A stretch of 64,000 nucleotides of DNA from Bacteroidota bacterium (GCA_023429135.1 JAEYWD010000019.1:39671-103670); one strand, 5' to 3'; shown: positions 37,507 through 47,673, counted from the stretch's first letter. Program-made: numbers and translations. Notes: a model not told the origin generated them from the sequence alone.

Positions 37507-37866
37507 ATGTAAAAGGGCTATTGTGAAATAATAATACCTGTTAGGTCAAATAATTCGATCATTTTCTGAAGAGAGAATAGTTAACAGACTTCCTTTAAAA
37601 TAAACCCTCATAAGAAAAGAATGTTTTAAAAAAAAGCGATTGTAATAAGTGCTGAGTAAAAGCCGGTGACTGAAAAAGCGATTAGGATTGATTATTATTG
37701 TAGTTTTAGCTTAAAATGAGAAAACCTGAAATAAATGTGCGTTCCAACCTCCCGGAGAATTAAGTGCTTTGGGTCGTGTATACTATACCCGATTAAAGTA
37801 GAAGATTTTAACGGCATTAGGCCCACTTCTGTTAATCCAATTATGTTATATAATAGATCATAAAAA
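37507..37866. other. Divergent promoter region, no gene
   Basis: Lies between the diverging poly-HAMP kinase and SdiA-type lipoprotein genes and should hold both promoters. A GTATACTATAC near-palindrome is at about 37779-37789. No RNA gene is seen. Confidence 0.35.
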
Positions 37867-38772
37867 ATGCGTAAAATGATTTCTAAGTTTCTGATAATTA
37901 TTTCTCTGATACAATTTAGTTGCGGTTCAACTGTTACAAATACCGGAAGGGTTGGATATGATTTTAATAATCCTGTTTTTAAGCTTGCTTTACCCGATAC
38001 TTTAAGAGAAATATCGGGTTTATCACTGGTAGATTCTTCCACATTCGCGTGTATTCAGGATGAGAATGGGATTCTTTTCATCTACGATTTTCTTAAAAAT
38101 CAAATTAAACACCAGTATACTTTTCATTTGGATGGAGATTATGAAGGGATTGCAAAAGTTGATAGTACCATTTTTATATTACGGTCGGATGGTACTCTTT
38201 TTGAAATTACACAGTATCAGAAATCGGATCTCGAATTACGATCTTATAAAACAGGTATACCGGCAAACAATAATGAAGGTCTTTGTTACGATGCGGATAA
38301 TAACAGATTATTAATTGCCTGTAAGGGGAAAATAGGAAAAGGTCCGGAATTTAAGGATAGGAGAGTGGTTTATGGATTCTATCTTCGGAATAAAACATTA
38401 ACAACTGATCCTGTTTACGATTTTGACATACAACGCGTAAAGGAGTTTGCTGTTAAAAGCAAACTTAATTTGACATCAAAGACAAGGAAGAAAAAGGGAG
38501 AAAAGGTTACTGAACCTCTCATTAAATTCAGGACATCAGCCATAAGTATTCATCCAGTTACAAAGCAATTGTTCCTGTTATCGGCCTCGGATTATTTGCT
38601 CTTTGTATTTGAACCCAATGGTGCGATTGATCATATTGAACAACTAAATCCAAAAATATTCAATAAGGCTGAAGGAATTGCCTTTTTTGAAAATGGCGAC
38701 ATGCTAGTAACAAACGAAGGACAGGATAAAATACCTACAGTATTAAGATTTAATTACAAAGTAAATTATTAA
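37867..38772 (+). CDS. SdiA-regulated-domain lipoprotein (beta-propeller)
   Basis: 301 residues. The signal peptide ends in IQFSCG (C19). The body fits the SdiA-regulated / YjiK beta-propeller family: LREISGLSLVDSSTFACIQDE, GDYEGIAKVDSTIFILRSDG, NNEGLCYDADNNRLLIACK, NKAEGIAFFENGDMLVTNEG. Members bind an unknown ligand outside the cytoplasm, and some are esterase- or phytase-like. It is a single-gene unit with a terminator 18 bases after the stop. Confidence 0.85.
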   Translation: MRKMISKFLIIISLIQFSCGSTVTNTGRVGYDFNNPVFKLALPDTLREISGLSLVDSSTFACIQDENGILFIYDFLKNQIKHQYTFHLDGDYEGIAKVDSTIFILRSDGTLFEITQYQKSDLELRSYKTGIPANNNEGLCYDADNNRLLIACKGKIGKGPEFKDRRVVYGFYLRNKTLTTDPVYDFDIQRVKEFAVKSKLNLTSKTRKKKGEKVTEPLIKFRTSAISIHPVTKQLFLLSASDYLLFVFEPNGAIDHIEQLNPKIFNKAEGIAFFENGDMLVTNEGQDKIPTVLRFNYKVNY

Positions 38773-38790
38773 GAATCACGCTAAAGTCAC

Positions 38791-38815
38791 AAAAGCCTCC
38801 ATCAGGGAAGCTTTT
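38791..38815. terminator. Hairpin terminator between convergent genes
   Basis: AAAAGCCTCC (38791-38800) pairs with GGGAAGCTTTT (38805-38815) with one mismatch and a short loop, with Ts on both strands. It separates the SdiA-type gene from the convergent cupin gene. Confidence 0.55.
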
Positions 38816-38844
38816 GTACATAATTCGATATTGCAGATGTTGGT

Positions 38845-39288
38845 TTACGACTGCTGTTCGTCGTATATTCCGGTCCAACCGTTTCCTACCACCATAATCT
38901 TGTTGGTGTCGGGGAAATGCACAATTTCGGGAATGTTTACTGCGCCAAAATCGATGTATACAAGCTTTTCGGTATCGGAGCCGTTACGAATAACATGTGC
39001 GCCTTCTTTTCCGGCTGGGAAAGTAATTGCATCTCCGGCTTTCACGGTTATATCTCCTTTTGGAGTTCGAACAATACCAACGCCACTGATAATGTAAAAT
39101 ACTTCCTCATTCATCTCATGATAATGATATCCGTAAGCAAAATTGCCCGGTTCAACTTCAATAAAGTTTACAGTGCATTTACCTGCCTCAGCCCTTGGTA
39201 CAATTGGTTTGACCGTAAACTCATTTGTTCCTCTGGTTAATTTTTCTCCTTCAGTGGTTTTGTAATTTTTTACAGCAAGATCTTTCAT
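38845..39288 (-). CDS. Cupin-domain protein
   Basis: 147 residues with one double-stranded beta-helix: metal ligands in YGYHYHEMNEEVFYI (cupin motif 1) and AITFPAGKEGAHVIRN (motif 2). The specific reaction is unknown; many single-domain cupins bind sugars or small acids. It diverges from the HxlR regulator gene across a 208-base gap and is its probable target. Confidence 0.87.
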   Translation of the reverse strand: MKDLAVKNYKTTEGEKLTRGTNEFTVKPIVPRAEAGKCTVNFIEVEPGNFAYGYHYHEMNEEVFYIISGVGIVRTPKGDITVKAGDAITFPAGKEGAHVIRNGSDTEKLVYIDFGAVNIPEIVHFPDTNKIMVVGNGWTGIYDEQQS

Positions 39289-39471
39289 TTTATTTCCTCC
39301 ATATTTTAATTATGAATCAAAGGTAAAGCAACCGGAAACGCAGTGCAAGCTGGTTCGTTACACACCAAATTGGTTAGAATTATTTATTATCAGGATGTTG
39401 CTGTTGTGATTTTTTTTAAAAAAATTACAGTAATCCTCCAAATGAAGCATTACTCTCTAAAAGAGATTATT

Positions 39472-39479
39472 TAAATTTG
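39472..39479 (+). promoter_or_regulatory. Possible promoter -7 box of the HxlR gene
   Basis: TAAATTTG matches TAnnTTTG and sits 25 bases before the ATG at 39497, in the cupin-HxlR divergent gap. Confidence 0.4.
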
Positions 39480-39496
39480 TTGTTTTCAGATGAAGT

Positions 39497-39859
39497 ATGA
39501 GAGAACTTGATATCCGATACCCAACTTGTCCTATCAGGAATATACTGAGCCGGATGAGCGATAAATGGTCGTTGCTGATTTTGCGTATGCTGCAAAAAAA
39601 TGGCACTATGCGCTATAAAGATCTGATGAGTGCTATTCCCGATATTTCGCAGAAGATGCTTTCGGGTACGCTCAAAAGATTGGAAGCCGACCAGCTTATA
39701 AACCGGAAAGTTTATCCGGAAATACCTCCACGCGTTGAATATTGCTTAACCGACATTGGCAAAGAGCTTATGCCAGCCGTTCAAATGATGATTGACTGGG
39801 CTCAAGCACATTTCGAGGTAATTACAAGGGAACAATCAGCTCTAAATAATCCAAATTAA
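39497..39859 (+). CDS. HxlR-family transcriptional regulator
   Basis: 120 residues with the HxlR winged helix: CPIRNILSRMSDKWSLLILRML, MRYKDLMSAIPDISQKMLSGTLKRLE and VEYCLTDIGKELMP. The cysteine near the start (CPIR) is the redox-sensitive residue in several family members. It is divergent from the cupin gene and probably controls it. Confidence 0.92.
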   Translation: MRELDIRYPTCPIRNILSRMSDKWSLLILRMLQKNGTMRYKDLMSAIPDISQKMLSGTLKRLEADQLINRKVYPEIPPRVEYCLTDIGKELMPAVQMMIDWAQAHFEVITREQSALNNPN

Positions 39860-39975
39860 GGTTTTATATTTTAGCAAAGTTATTGCCTTTTAAATGGACG
39901 GTGTCTAAAAAGTCGAAGAGGTTTCGACAGGCTCAACCTCCGGTTATTGACTAATTACATAGTCTCTTTATATGT

Positions 39976-41400
39976 CTAATTAAAAGCACCATTGGCGATG
40001 CTGTATAAAACATTCTCGTTTTTATTGGCAAAAGTGAATATGGCTTTCATTTTTCCATCCGCTGAAATTGAAATATTCGCATTTTCAACAGGAAAACGGT
40101 TAAAAATACGATGAGTATCAATTTTTGCGTCTTGCAGAATAGACTGAAATTTTTTAACATCAACAAACAGTGAGAGTCTTTCGGGATAAATCTCTGTTGC
40201 GATCGTAAGAGGAGCGAAATATTTATTGAAGGTGGAATAATAGTCGTGCTGTTTTCTGAATAAAAAGTTTCCTCCCTTATAAAGAAGAGTATCCTTGCCT
40301 TCCTTTATTAAAAGAGGTGCGCTTTTTTGTCCGAAAGCTGCCTGAATGTTCATCATTGTTTCGTTTACAGTTTTGGTTACTTCAATTTTATTGAAGTTAT
40401 CGTCGTAAACGTAACTGATGTAATTGGCTTTAACTGATTGAGAGCCGCAAAAAAACAGGTTCAACCTGCCATCCCAGTTGCTTAAACCTGGAATTAGCGT
40501 GTTTTTAAAGTCCAGAAGTTGCAGCTTATTTAATAATGCTTGAAAAGCATTTGGGTCGACGTTTGTTTTGAGATTCAGAACTGCGCTGTCGGTCTTTAAT
40601 GTTGGTAATTCTCTAACGGGCGCCGATAATATTTTCGCCAGAGAGCTTCCTTGTTGGGCTGTAATTTCGGTTTCTATTTCGAGTTGGCCTTTATTAAAAT
40701 GAATATAAGAAACGAGGCCTTCGATCTCGGGATTGAGTTCGTTTAAACATTTAAACGAGCAATAATGATGTTTTCTTTTAAAAATGAAAATGTCGTACTC
40801 GTGCGATTGTTTCTGCACAAAAACCGAATCGGACATAATTGATTGTTGTTTTTGTAAATCCAATATACCGGTTAATGTTTCAAGACTTGCATCAATGTTT
40901 TCGCTATTAATTGTACCGGTTACGTAACTATCGTTCCAGGCTATCAAAAGCTTTTCCCTGGTGTTGATCAACCATCGAAGTTCGTACTTATGGATTATCT
41001 TCATTTTTGTGCGTGCGCATAAATCGTCCATAAAACTATTGAACCTGGAAGCACTTGAAATACTTGTTAAAAAATGAACTTTATCGCCTAGTGTATCGCC
41101 AATGGTAAAGAAGGCGATTTTATCGGGTAGCCCAAGCCCGGTTGATGTCCATCTGACGCTTTTAAGCGAATGGGGTACATGCTTTGATAATTGTTTTAAT
41201 AATCCGGTATCGCTGCCAACTTCGGTTAAAAATAATTTGGACGATAATGTCCGTAAGTCGATAATGGCTATTGTTGATGCTTTGTCAGGTATTTTGTAAA
41301 GAATGTTGTTATCGCTCTTTTGTAAAAGCAAAAAATAAGTCAGCCCTGCCGCTACAATTAACGCCAGGGCTGTTATTACCGTTTTAAGAGATCTACTCAT
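39976..41400 (-). CDS. Membrane-anchored protein, distantly DUF4836-like
   Basis: 474 residues. An N-terminal helix (about 7-26, VITALALIVAAGLTYFLLL) anchors a large outside domain. The start of that domain (YKIPDKASTIAIIDLRTLSSK) mirrors the start of the neighbouring protein (LIPKNAHHIGAIDLNKIKSK), so the two look like diverged paralogues. Function unknown. Its ATG overlaps the upstream stop by 8 bases (ATGAGTAG), so it is the last gene of a lipoprotein - DUF4836 - this-gene set. Confidence 0.75.
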   Translation of the reverse strand: MSRSLKTVITALALIVAAGLTYFLLLQKSDNNILYKIPDKASTIAIIDLRTLSSKLFLTEVGSDTGLLKQLSKHVPHSLKSVRWTSTGLGLPDKIAFFTIGDTLGDKVHFLTSISSASRFNSFMDDLCARTKMKIIHKYELRWLINTREKLLIAWNDSYVTGTINSENIDASLETLTGILDLQKQQSIMSDSVFVQKQSHEYDIFIFKRKHHYCSFKCLNELNPEIEGLVSYIHFNKGQLEIETEITAQQGSSLAKILSAPVRELPTLKTDSAVLNLKTNVDPNAFQALLNKLQLLDFKNTLIPGLSNWDGRLNLFFCGSQSVKANYISYVYDDNFNKIEVTKTVNETMMNIQAAFGQKSAPLLIKEGKDTLLYKGGNFLFRKQHDYYSTFNKYFAPLTIATEIYPERLSLFVDVKKFQSILQDAKIDTHRIFNRFPVENANISISADGKMKAIFTFANKNENVLYSIANGAFN

Positions 41401-43438
41401 AAATCACAGCTTCCTTTTGTTTTCCTTTCTCGATGTAAATAAAATTGAAGAATTTGAAAAGGTCGGTTAAAGAGTTGTCGTTAGTCTCTTTTAGTTTTAA
41501 TACATAATTAGACGAAATGCGACCTTTCTTTTTAATACTTCCGTAATAAGTTAATTCGGAGAATGTTTTGGAGGCTTCAACAATAGAATTGTTAAATGAG
41601 GCAAGATCCTTACTTACGAAATAGGTCGATATTTTATCCAGATTAGTATAGAGTACGGCGGTATTCTTCTTAAACATGGCTGTGTGTTTTTTGTTTAACC
41701 TGGCTTTGGAAGCATAAACTGTCGGGTTTTCGATATATTCCTGATTATTGGAGATGAATATAATATTGTTCATCACCCTGAAATACACCGGAAAACTAGC
41801 TGATTCTTTTTCCAGGCCATAGTAATTACCCATTGACTTTATCAATTTCGAACGGATCAGTATCTGGAAGATTTTGTTAACGTCGTCGTTATTACCAACA
41901 CCAATCATAATAAGCGCTTCGGGTCTTTCCTGAACTGTTGTATCTACCGTTTCAATTTTGTTATACTCGTCGTCGAAATCATATCCTTTATGTATAATCT
42001 GAATGGGTTTAACATCGTTTACTGCAATTACAATATCGCCTGAAAAAATATTATAAAGGCGCTCTTCGTCGATTACGATATCTATTAAGTCCATTACCGA
42101 AACTGCCATATCGCCATACTGGGGTATTGAAGGTAAGGATTTACGAATGTAATTGCCAACACCTTTCGAAATGCCACCGATATCTATTCCTAACGCAAGA
42201 TACCCCATCATATCTTTATTGAGATAAGGCAGAAACCTGGGCGATATCTTTTTCTTTTTTATTTCCTTATAAATTTCGTTTAGTGATTCGGAATACTTAA
42301 AATCCCATTTTGCTGAAACATCGTCTTTATTGAAGTCTAAAGTAATATAAGCTTTTACACCCGAATAAATGTTCATAAACTGAGCTACCATCGATTCATA
42401 GCCGGTAATTAACCCCGCCATTTTAAAAGGGTTCATATACATGGATACAAATTGGCCATAGTCGATTATAAAGGCTGCATCGGGATTGTTTTTCACCAGC
42501 GCTTTGAATTCTATATTATTTTTTACAGAATTTAATCCTTTATCCGAAAGAAAACTCATCTGGTTTTCTGCGATCCAAACATTCAGAATACTATCGCATA
42601 TCTGACTGGCCATGAAATATGTGTCGATATAATCTTCTTCTTCTTCTTCTTCTTCTTCTTCTTCTTCACTTAGCCCTTCTTCAGTTACCTCTTCAGCAGG
42701 AACTTCTTCTTCCCATACCTCTTCGGCCGAATCTTCTTCTGCCACAGTTTCTTCTTCTGTATTTTCAGCTTCGCTCACTTCTTCAGCAGATTCCTCAAGA
42801 ACCTCTTCTTCGTTCCCGGCTTCAGCAACAGCGGTTTCCTCTGAATTGGAAGGCGGAAAAGCAGGAAAGGCCTCGGTTTCATTTAGTCCATATTTTTCGT
42901 CGAGTGAGCGACGTATGGAATCGCTTACCGCAGGTAATACAGAGGCTGTCCAAAAAGCAGCGTACTGATTGTTCCATAAAATGCGAAAATTTTGTTTACG
43001 GGCTAGCATGCCATTGTTTAGCTTCACTATCGGATTTTCAGTTGTGTCGCCAACAAAACTCCTTACAAATTTGAAGAAAGCCTCGTTGTTGTTAATTGCA
43101 ACCACCATAGCCCCGTAAAAAACAACACTATCGGAGTTTGCATAAATGTAAGCTTTGCCTGAGGTATTAATTCCGTAGTAACCGAGGTCGATATACTTCG
43201 TGGATTTTTCTTTTGTTGTATCCTTAAATAATTCTTTCCCAATATTGAGCGAAAGAAATTCGAGCATTGGAAGCTTTGCCAGCTCAGTGAAACCTTGTTT
43301 CGATTTAATTTTATTCAAATCGATTGCTCCTATATGATGAGCATTTTTAGGAATAAGATTTCCTGCATCCTGAGCGTTAATTCCTGAAACAGTAACAAGG
43401 ATGATGAGTGATGAAATGAAAAATTTGCTGATGTTCAT
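41393..43438 (-). CDS. DUF4836-type envelope protein with a long acidic insert
   Basis: 681 residues with a signal peptide (MNISKFFISSLIILVTVSGINA). The N-terminal LIPKNAHHIGAIDLNKI and later blocks fit DUF4836, a Bacteroidota family of unknown function that is exported to the periplasm or outer membrane. A glutamate-rich insert spans about residues 200-268 and ends in eleven consecutive Glu (258-268) encoded by eleven GAA codons. The insert is probably disordered and could bind cations. It is coupled to the next gene by overlap. Confidence 0.82.
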   Translation of the reverse strand: MNISKFFISSLIILVTVSGINAQDAGNLIPKNAHHIGAIDLNKIKSKQGFTELAKLPMLEFLSLNIGKELFKDTTKEKSTKYIDLGYYGINTSGKAYIYANSDSVVFYGAMVVAINNNEAFFKFVRSFVGDTTENPIVKLNNGMLARKQNFRILWNNQYAAFWTASVLPAVSDSIRRSLDEKYGLNETEAFPAFPPSNSEETAVAEAGNEEEVLEESAEEVSEAENTEEETVAEEDSAEEVWEEEVPAEEVTEEGLSEEEEEEEEEEEDYIDTYFMASQICDSILNVWIAENQMSFLSDKGLNSVKNNIEFKALVKNNPDAAFIIDYGQFVSMYMNPFKMAGLITGYESMVAQFMNIYSGVKAYITLDFNKDDVSAKWDFKYSESLNEIYKEIKKKKISPRFLPYLNKDMMGYLALGIDIGGISKGVGNYIRKSLPSIPQYGDMAVSVMDLIDIVIDEERLYNIFSGDIVIAVNDVKPIQIIHKGYDFDDEYNKIETVDTTVQERPEALIMIGVGNNDDVNKIFQILIRSKLIKSMGNYYGLEKESASFPVYFRVMNNIIFISNNQEYIENPTVYASKARLNKKHTAMFKKNTAVLYTNLDKISTYFVSKDLASFNNSIVEASKTFSELTYYGSIKKKGRISSNYVLKLKETNDNSLTDLFKFFNFIYIEKGKQKEAVIYE
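42635..42667 (-). repeat. (GAA)11 coding microsatellite
   Basis: Eleven uninterrupted GAA codons (TTC on the + strand) within the DUF4836 gene. A triplet tract changes the length of the acidic run without shifting frame when it slips. Confidence 0.9.
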
Positions 43439-43483
43439 GAAGATAGGTTTATGTATGGTTTCAGTTCAAACTTAATTTGGCTT

Positions 43484-44161
43484 CTAATTTAATGTTATAG
43501 AATTTACAATGGATTTGCTATTTGATAAAATGTCGGAAATATTTGCTTTTAGCATAACCGATGTTCCACTTTTTGATTTTAGGGCACCCGGATTTGAACA
43601 AGCGCTTACAGGTGATTTAAACCTATATACCGAAGTGTATTTCGCATTTTTAAAAACGAGCTTGTCTTTTTCGGGTAACGACTGATAATCACTTACAAGA
43701 TCCAAATGATAGAGACGTTTGAATATTTTTTGACTAAAACTAAAATTATCTTTCATTGCTACTGTTGCCGCATCGGGCTTTTTTAACAACGAGTAGGTGG
43801 TTCGAATGGCTTCGTTAAGGGCTTTTATATCGTTAAAGTTTCCACTGATGGAAAAAATATAATCGTCCCAGTTTTTTGAGACTTTTATGTTCGTAAGGCC
43901 AGAATCTTTCTGCAAAGTGACTTCCATATCCAAAAGTAACTTTTTCATATCATCAACTTTGGGTATCGGCCGCCCGTTAATACTGTCGAGCAGAAGCATG
44001 GCATTAATGTCCATTTTGCTCTGGCTCATGTTAATTGTAAGGCAAAACGATCCTGAACCATCGTTATTGAGGTTCACTTCTTCGATAATCTCGAAACACG
44101 ACGAGAAAAGAAATACAAGTACAACCGCAAGAAAAGGGAAAAGCTTAGGTTTGATATTCAT
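43484..44161 (-). CDS. Unknown lipoprotein
   Basis: 225 residues. The signal peptide ends at FLFSSC (C22). The rest (EVNLNNDGSGSFCLTINMSQSKMD...) is typical of small Bacteroidota lipoproteins without a named fold. It precedes the DUF4836 gene by 45 bases and is probably in the same operon; it follows the PepSY gene after 37 bases, so the transcript may be longer. Function unknown. Confidence 0.75.
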   Translation of the reverse strand: MNIKPKLFPFLAVVLVFLFSSCFEIIEEVNLNNDGSGSFCLTINMSQSKMDINAMLLLDSINGRPIPKVDDMKKLLLDMEVTLQKDSGLTNIKVSKNWDDYIFSISGNFNDIKALNEAIRTTYSLLKKPDAATVAMKDNFSFSQKIFKRLYHLDLVSDYQSLPEKDKLVFKNAKYTSVYRFKSPVSACSNPGALKSKSGTSVMLKANISDILSNSKSIVNSITLN

Positions 44162-44198
44162 TTACTATTGGCTTAGAGTGGCAAATATAATGAAACTA

Positions 44199-45317
44199 TT
44201 AAGATTTCTTTCTTCGTCCCCACCAGATTAAAAAGCCGGTTACGGGTAAACTGGCCACCATTAAACTGATGCAGAATGCCAGGATTTTTCCGGGCAGTCC
44301 AGCAATGGCTCCTGTATGGATATCGTAATTCATCCGCAGGAGCTTGTCGGCCACATTGGCGTCTTTTATTCTTCCGTAAATGTGGTTAACATCGTATTCT
44401 TTGAAGGTGTACTGGTCGAAATAGTGGTAATCTATTTTCCAGTATGTTCCTGCATCGGCATTGGCATTGGCGGCAATAACCGCACTGTCGGTTTCTGGCG
44501 GATGTACCTCAATGCTTTTGGCCGAGGGATATTGTTGCAACATAACGGAGTAAACACTATCCACAGGAGCTTTGCTTTTGATTGCCGAACTGCTCTTACT
44601 GTAATCGGATAAAGGTGAGCTGTACTCAAGCGATTTTTCACCCCCGGCAGTTGTATGCAGGGTTTTGGCAAACCACTGGAAACCCCAAACCAGGCCGGTA
44701 CAGGCAAGAATGAGGGCAACAAAACCGGCATAAAATCCGAGGATCTTATGTAAATCGTAATATTTGCGTTTTACCGATGTTTCCTTTTTCCATTTAAATA
44801 AAAGGCTTTGTTTTATGAGCTTTATGTTTTTTGGAACCCAAAGTATTATTCCCGAGAGAAGCAGAATTACAAATATAAGTGTTGCCGAAGCTGCCACAGG
44901 CTGCCCAATGGCTGGCGGCAGCCACAGGTAAAAATGCCCGTTGAGTATAAATCGAAAGAAGCCGGCATAATTGTCGTTTACCTTTAAAACAGCCCCGTTG
45001 TAGGGATTTAAATAGATGGTGTAGTAATAATTATCTTCAAAATGGAAGAAAATGGCTTCGGCAGCTTTATCTCTTTCGTTGTATTTAATGGAGTGAAGAA
45101 GCTTTTCTGGAAGTTCTTTCTGAGCCACTGCCTGAAGATATGACGGGGGTAAGTAGGCTCTGTTTTCAACAGAAACATGCCTGTAAGGCTGAGTAAGATT
45201 TTGTATTTCTTCCTGAAAAGCATACAAACAACCGGTGATAGCGATTGTAAACACCAAAAGCCCGGAAACAAGTCCGAGCCAAAGGTGTATTTTGCTGATG
45301 AGATTTCTAAAGTTCAT
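44199..45317 (-). CDS. PepSY-associated membrane protein (iron-uptake type)
   Basis: 372 residues with about four membrane helices (about 10-31, 138-160, 188-212, 345-365), the N-terminal motif KIHLWLGLVSGLLVF and conserved LHKILGFYAGFVALILACTGLVWGF. This PepSY_TM family often accompanies TonB siderophore receptors and is thought to help reduce or release iron at the inner membrane. It follows the receptor gene with one base between them, so they form an operon. Confidence 0.9.
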   Translation of the reverse strand: MNFRNLISKIHLWLGLVSGLLVFTIAITGCLYAFQEEIQNLTQPYRHVSVENRAYLPPSYLQAVAQKELPEKLLHSIKYNERDKAAEAIFFHFEDNYYYTIYLNPYNGAVLKVNDNYAGFFRFILNGHFYLWLPPAIGQPVAASATLIFVILLLSGIILWVPKNIKLIKQSLLFKWKKETSVKRKYYDLHKILGFYAGFVALILACTGLVWGFQWFAKTLHTTAGGEKSLEYSSPLSDYSKSSSAIKSKAPVDSVYSVMLQQYPSAKSIEVHPPETDSAVIAANANADAGTYWKIDYHYFDQYTFKEYDVNHIYGRIKDANVADKLLRMNYDIHTGAIAGLPGKILAFCISLMVASLPVTGFLIWWGRRKKS

Positions 45318-45318
45318 T

Positions 45319-47673
45319 TCAGAATTTGTAATTGATTGTTAAGCGGAAATTGCGTTTGGGCTCAGCCTGCCAGTAATAAATGTTACTCCAAGTATAGAAG
45401 GCGCCTGAGTACAGGTAACTACTCAGAAGATTGTTTACATTGAGTGAAATCCCAAATTTGTTCAACTGATACGAAACAGCACCATCCAGACGGGTATAAT
45501 CGGGCATCAGTTCTGTTGTTTTTGAATAAGCCCCATACCAGTTGGATCGGTCTCCGGCAAATTGAACGCCACAGGAAACACCCAAGCCATTGGCAAAACC
45601 ACGGGTAATCCGGTAACTAATCCAGGCATTGGCAATATGTTTTGATGTGCCCGGAATCTGAGCTCCAATCTGTTCTTCGTCGGTGTCTTTTGTGATTTTG
45701 CCATCGGTATAAGCATAATTGAATGTCAAGTCGAGTCCTTGTGCTATTTGTCCCCGGATGTCGAACTCAACTCCTCTTGTTTGGGTCTGACCCAACTGCA
45801 CCGAATAGAACTGATGTTCGGGGTCGGCGGTAAGAACATTGTTTTTTGTGATTTGATAAGAGGATACCGAGGCAGTCCATAAACCATCGAGCCATTCTCT
45901 TTTCAGACCAAGTTCAATGTTATTCCCTGTAATCGGGTCGAAGCTTTTTCCGCTGAAACCGACTCCTGCCTGAGGAATAAAGGCTTCGTCGAACACGGCG
46001 TAAATGCTGGTGTTTTTATTAAATGAAAAACTTAATCCGGCTCGGGGAGTAATTTTTTCGGCTTTGCCCTGTCCCGAATACGGATCGGCGTCCTGAGCAG
46101 AGGTATATCGTCCGGCCAGTGTGAGTCGGAGTTTCTCATCGAAAAAGCGAAGTTCGTCCTGCACATAGAGAGCCGAATATTGGTTGGAGTAGTACACTCC
46201 TCTTTCGCGGATATCCAGACTGCGGTTGTACACAGGCAGGCTGCTTGCAGGTACTTGTCCGTAAACGGGAGCATAAACGTTGAAACCGGTACTCCCTTTA
46301 ATGGCGCCACCTTGTGCCCAGTCGTGGTAGAAATCCTTATCGCCCATGTCAATTCCAACCAGAATGCGATGGTTGATGTTACCGGTTTTTACGTCTCCAT
46401 TGAGAAAAAACTGCCCAACTTTAATGATTCCCAATACATCCCAGTTATTAGCAGCACGGTACAATGTGTCACCGTTTTCCGAAAATCCTGTCGGCCAAAG
46501 CGATTGCCCTACCTGGTCAAAATGTATATAGGCAATCTGGCCGGTAAACTTCCAGTTGTCGTTAATGGTATGAACCAGAGTTACAAAAAAAGTATTGTCC
46601 ATGATATTTGTTGGCGACATATTGGCTTCGGCGGTTGTAAATTCAACAGGCAAATCGGCCAGTTTGCGGGAAGAAAATGAATAATTGGATCCGATAACCG
46701 ACATTTGATTAAACTGATAGGTGTATTCGGCTGTGAGTGAGGTGTTGGGCGTAAATTGAAACTTCAGTACCGGAGCAACCGACAACCTGTTGTTAAATTC
46801 GAATTTACGGTGGGAGCCTTTCATCTGTCCCATGAGGTTAAGCCTGTACAATACTTTTCCATCGTCGGTTAGTTTTCCGTCGAAATCGAAGGCGCTGCGG
46901 TAAGTATCATAGCTGCCTATTGTCATAGTGGCTTCTCCTTTGGTGATGCCGGTAGGTTTTTTGGTTACCACGTTGTAAAAACCGCTGGGTTCGCCATTAG
47001 CAAGCATAAAACCGGCTGGACCCTTTACGAATTCAATACGTTCCACCATGCTCATATCTTCGGTTAAAGGGCCCCAGGTCGATTGTACATTCATTCCATT
47101 ACGGAAGCCGGCAATTTGCGAGCCCCGCATGTTAATCTGGGCGTAATTGTCCCAGTGTTCGACTCTGGTGGCGCCACTTACGTTGCGGGTAATGCCTTCG
47201 AGCATATCGAAAATCTGCTGGTCCTGAATAGCTTGTTTGGTTACCACCTGTATGTTTTGAGGCACTTCAATCAACGGGGTCTTGAGCCTAAGAGTAACTG
47301 ATGGATAGTCGGTTACATACTTGCTGGGGTTTGCTATCACCACAACTTCCTTTAACTGTTCGTTATTTTCTTCTAAAGCAAAATCGACTTTAGTTGTTTT
47401 GCCAGACTCTACGGTTACTTGCTTGCTTTGGCCCGTAAGGCCAACCAAACTGGCACGCAAAGTATAGGTGCCCGGTTTTACTCCTGCTATTTCGTAGGTT
47501 CCTTTTGTATTAACAGTTGCACCTTTGTTTTGTCCGGTTAAGATAATATTTACAAATTCTGCCGGGTTACCGTCGGCCGTAGTAACTTTCCCGGTTATGT
47601 TTCCGGTTTGTGCAAATAATGTTGTTGTAAGAATTCCGAGTATAATTCCTGTGAATAATTTTTTATGTGTCAT
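45319..47673 (-). CDS. TonB-dependent siderophore receptor
   Basis: 784 residues from the ATG at 47673, chosen because the signal peptide (MTHKKLFTGIILGILTTTLFA) begins there; the frame is open upstream to 47721. A carboxypeptidase-regulatory-like domain (ITGKVTTADGNPAEFVNIILTG) precedes the plug (VPQNIQVVTKQAIQDQQ, NMRGSQIAGFRNGM, VERIEFVKGPAGFMLANGEP), which has the ferrichrome/ferric-siderophore receptor pattern, and the barrel ends NFRLTINYKF. It imports iron siderophores using TonB; the PepSY gene follows immediately. Iron repression is likely, but no Fur box was identified. Confidence 0.94.
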   Translation of the reverse strand: MTHKKLFTGIILGILTTTLFAQTGNITGKVTTADGNPAEFVNIILTGQNKGATVNTKGTYEIAGVKPGTYTLRASLVGLTGQSKQVTVESGKTTKVDFALEENNEQLKEVVVIANPSKYVTDYPSVTLRLKTPLIEVPQNIQVVTKQAIQDQQIFDMLEGITRNVSGATRVEHWDNYAQINMRGSQIAGFRNGMNVQSTWGPLTEDMSMVERIEFVKGPAGFMLANGEPSGFYNVVTKKPTGITKGEATMTIGSYDTYRSAFDFDGKLTDDGKVLYRLNLMGQMKGSHRKFEFNNRLSVAPVLKFQFTPNTSLTAEYTYQFNQMSVIGSNYSFSSRKLADLPVEFTTAEANMSPTNIMDNTFFVTLVHTINDNWKFTGQIAYIHFDQVGQSLWPTGFSENGDTLYRAANNWDVLGIIKVGQFFLNGDVKTGNINHRILVGIDMGDKDFYHDWAQGGAIKGSTGFNVYAPVYGQVPASSLPVYNRSLDIRERGVYYSNQYSALYVQDELRFFDEKLRLTLAGRYTSAQDADPYSGQGKAEKITPRAGLSFSFNKNTSIYAVFDEAFIPQAGVGFSGKSFDPITGNNIELGLKREWLDGLWTASVSSYQITKNNVLTADPEHQFYSVQLGQTQTRGVEFDIRGQIAQGLDLTFNYAYTDGKITKDTDEEQIGAQIPGTSKHIANAWISYRITRGFANGLGVSCGVQFAGDRSNWYGAYSKTTELMPDYTRLDGAVSYQLNKFGISLNVNNLLSSYLYSGAFYTWSNIYYWQAEPKRNFRLTINYKF

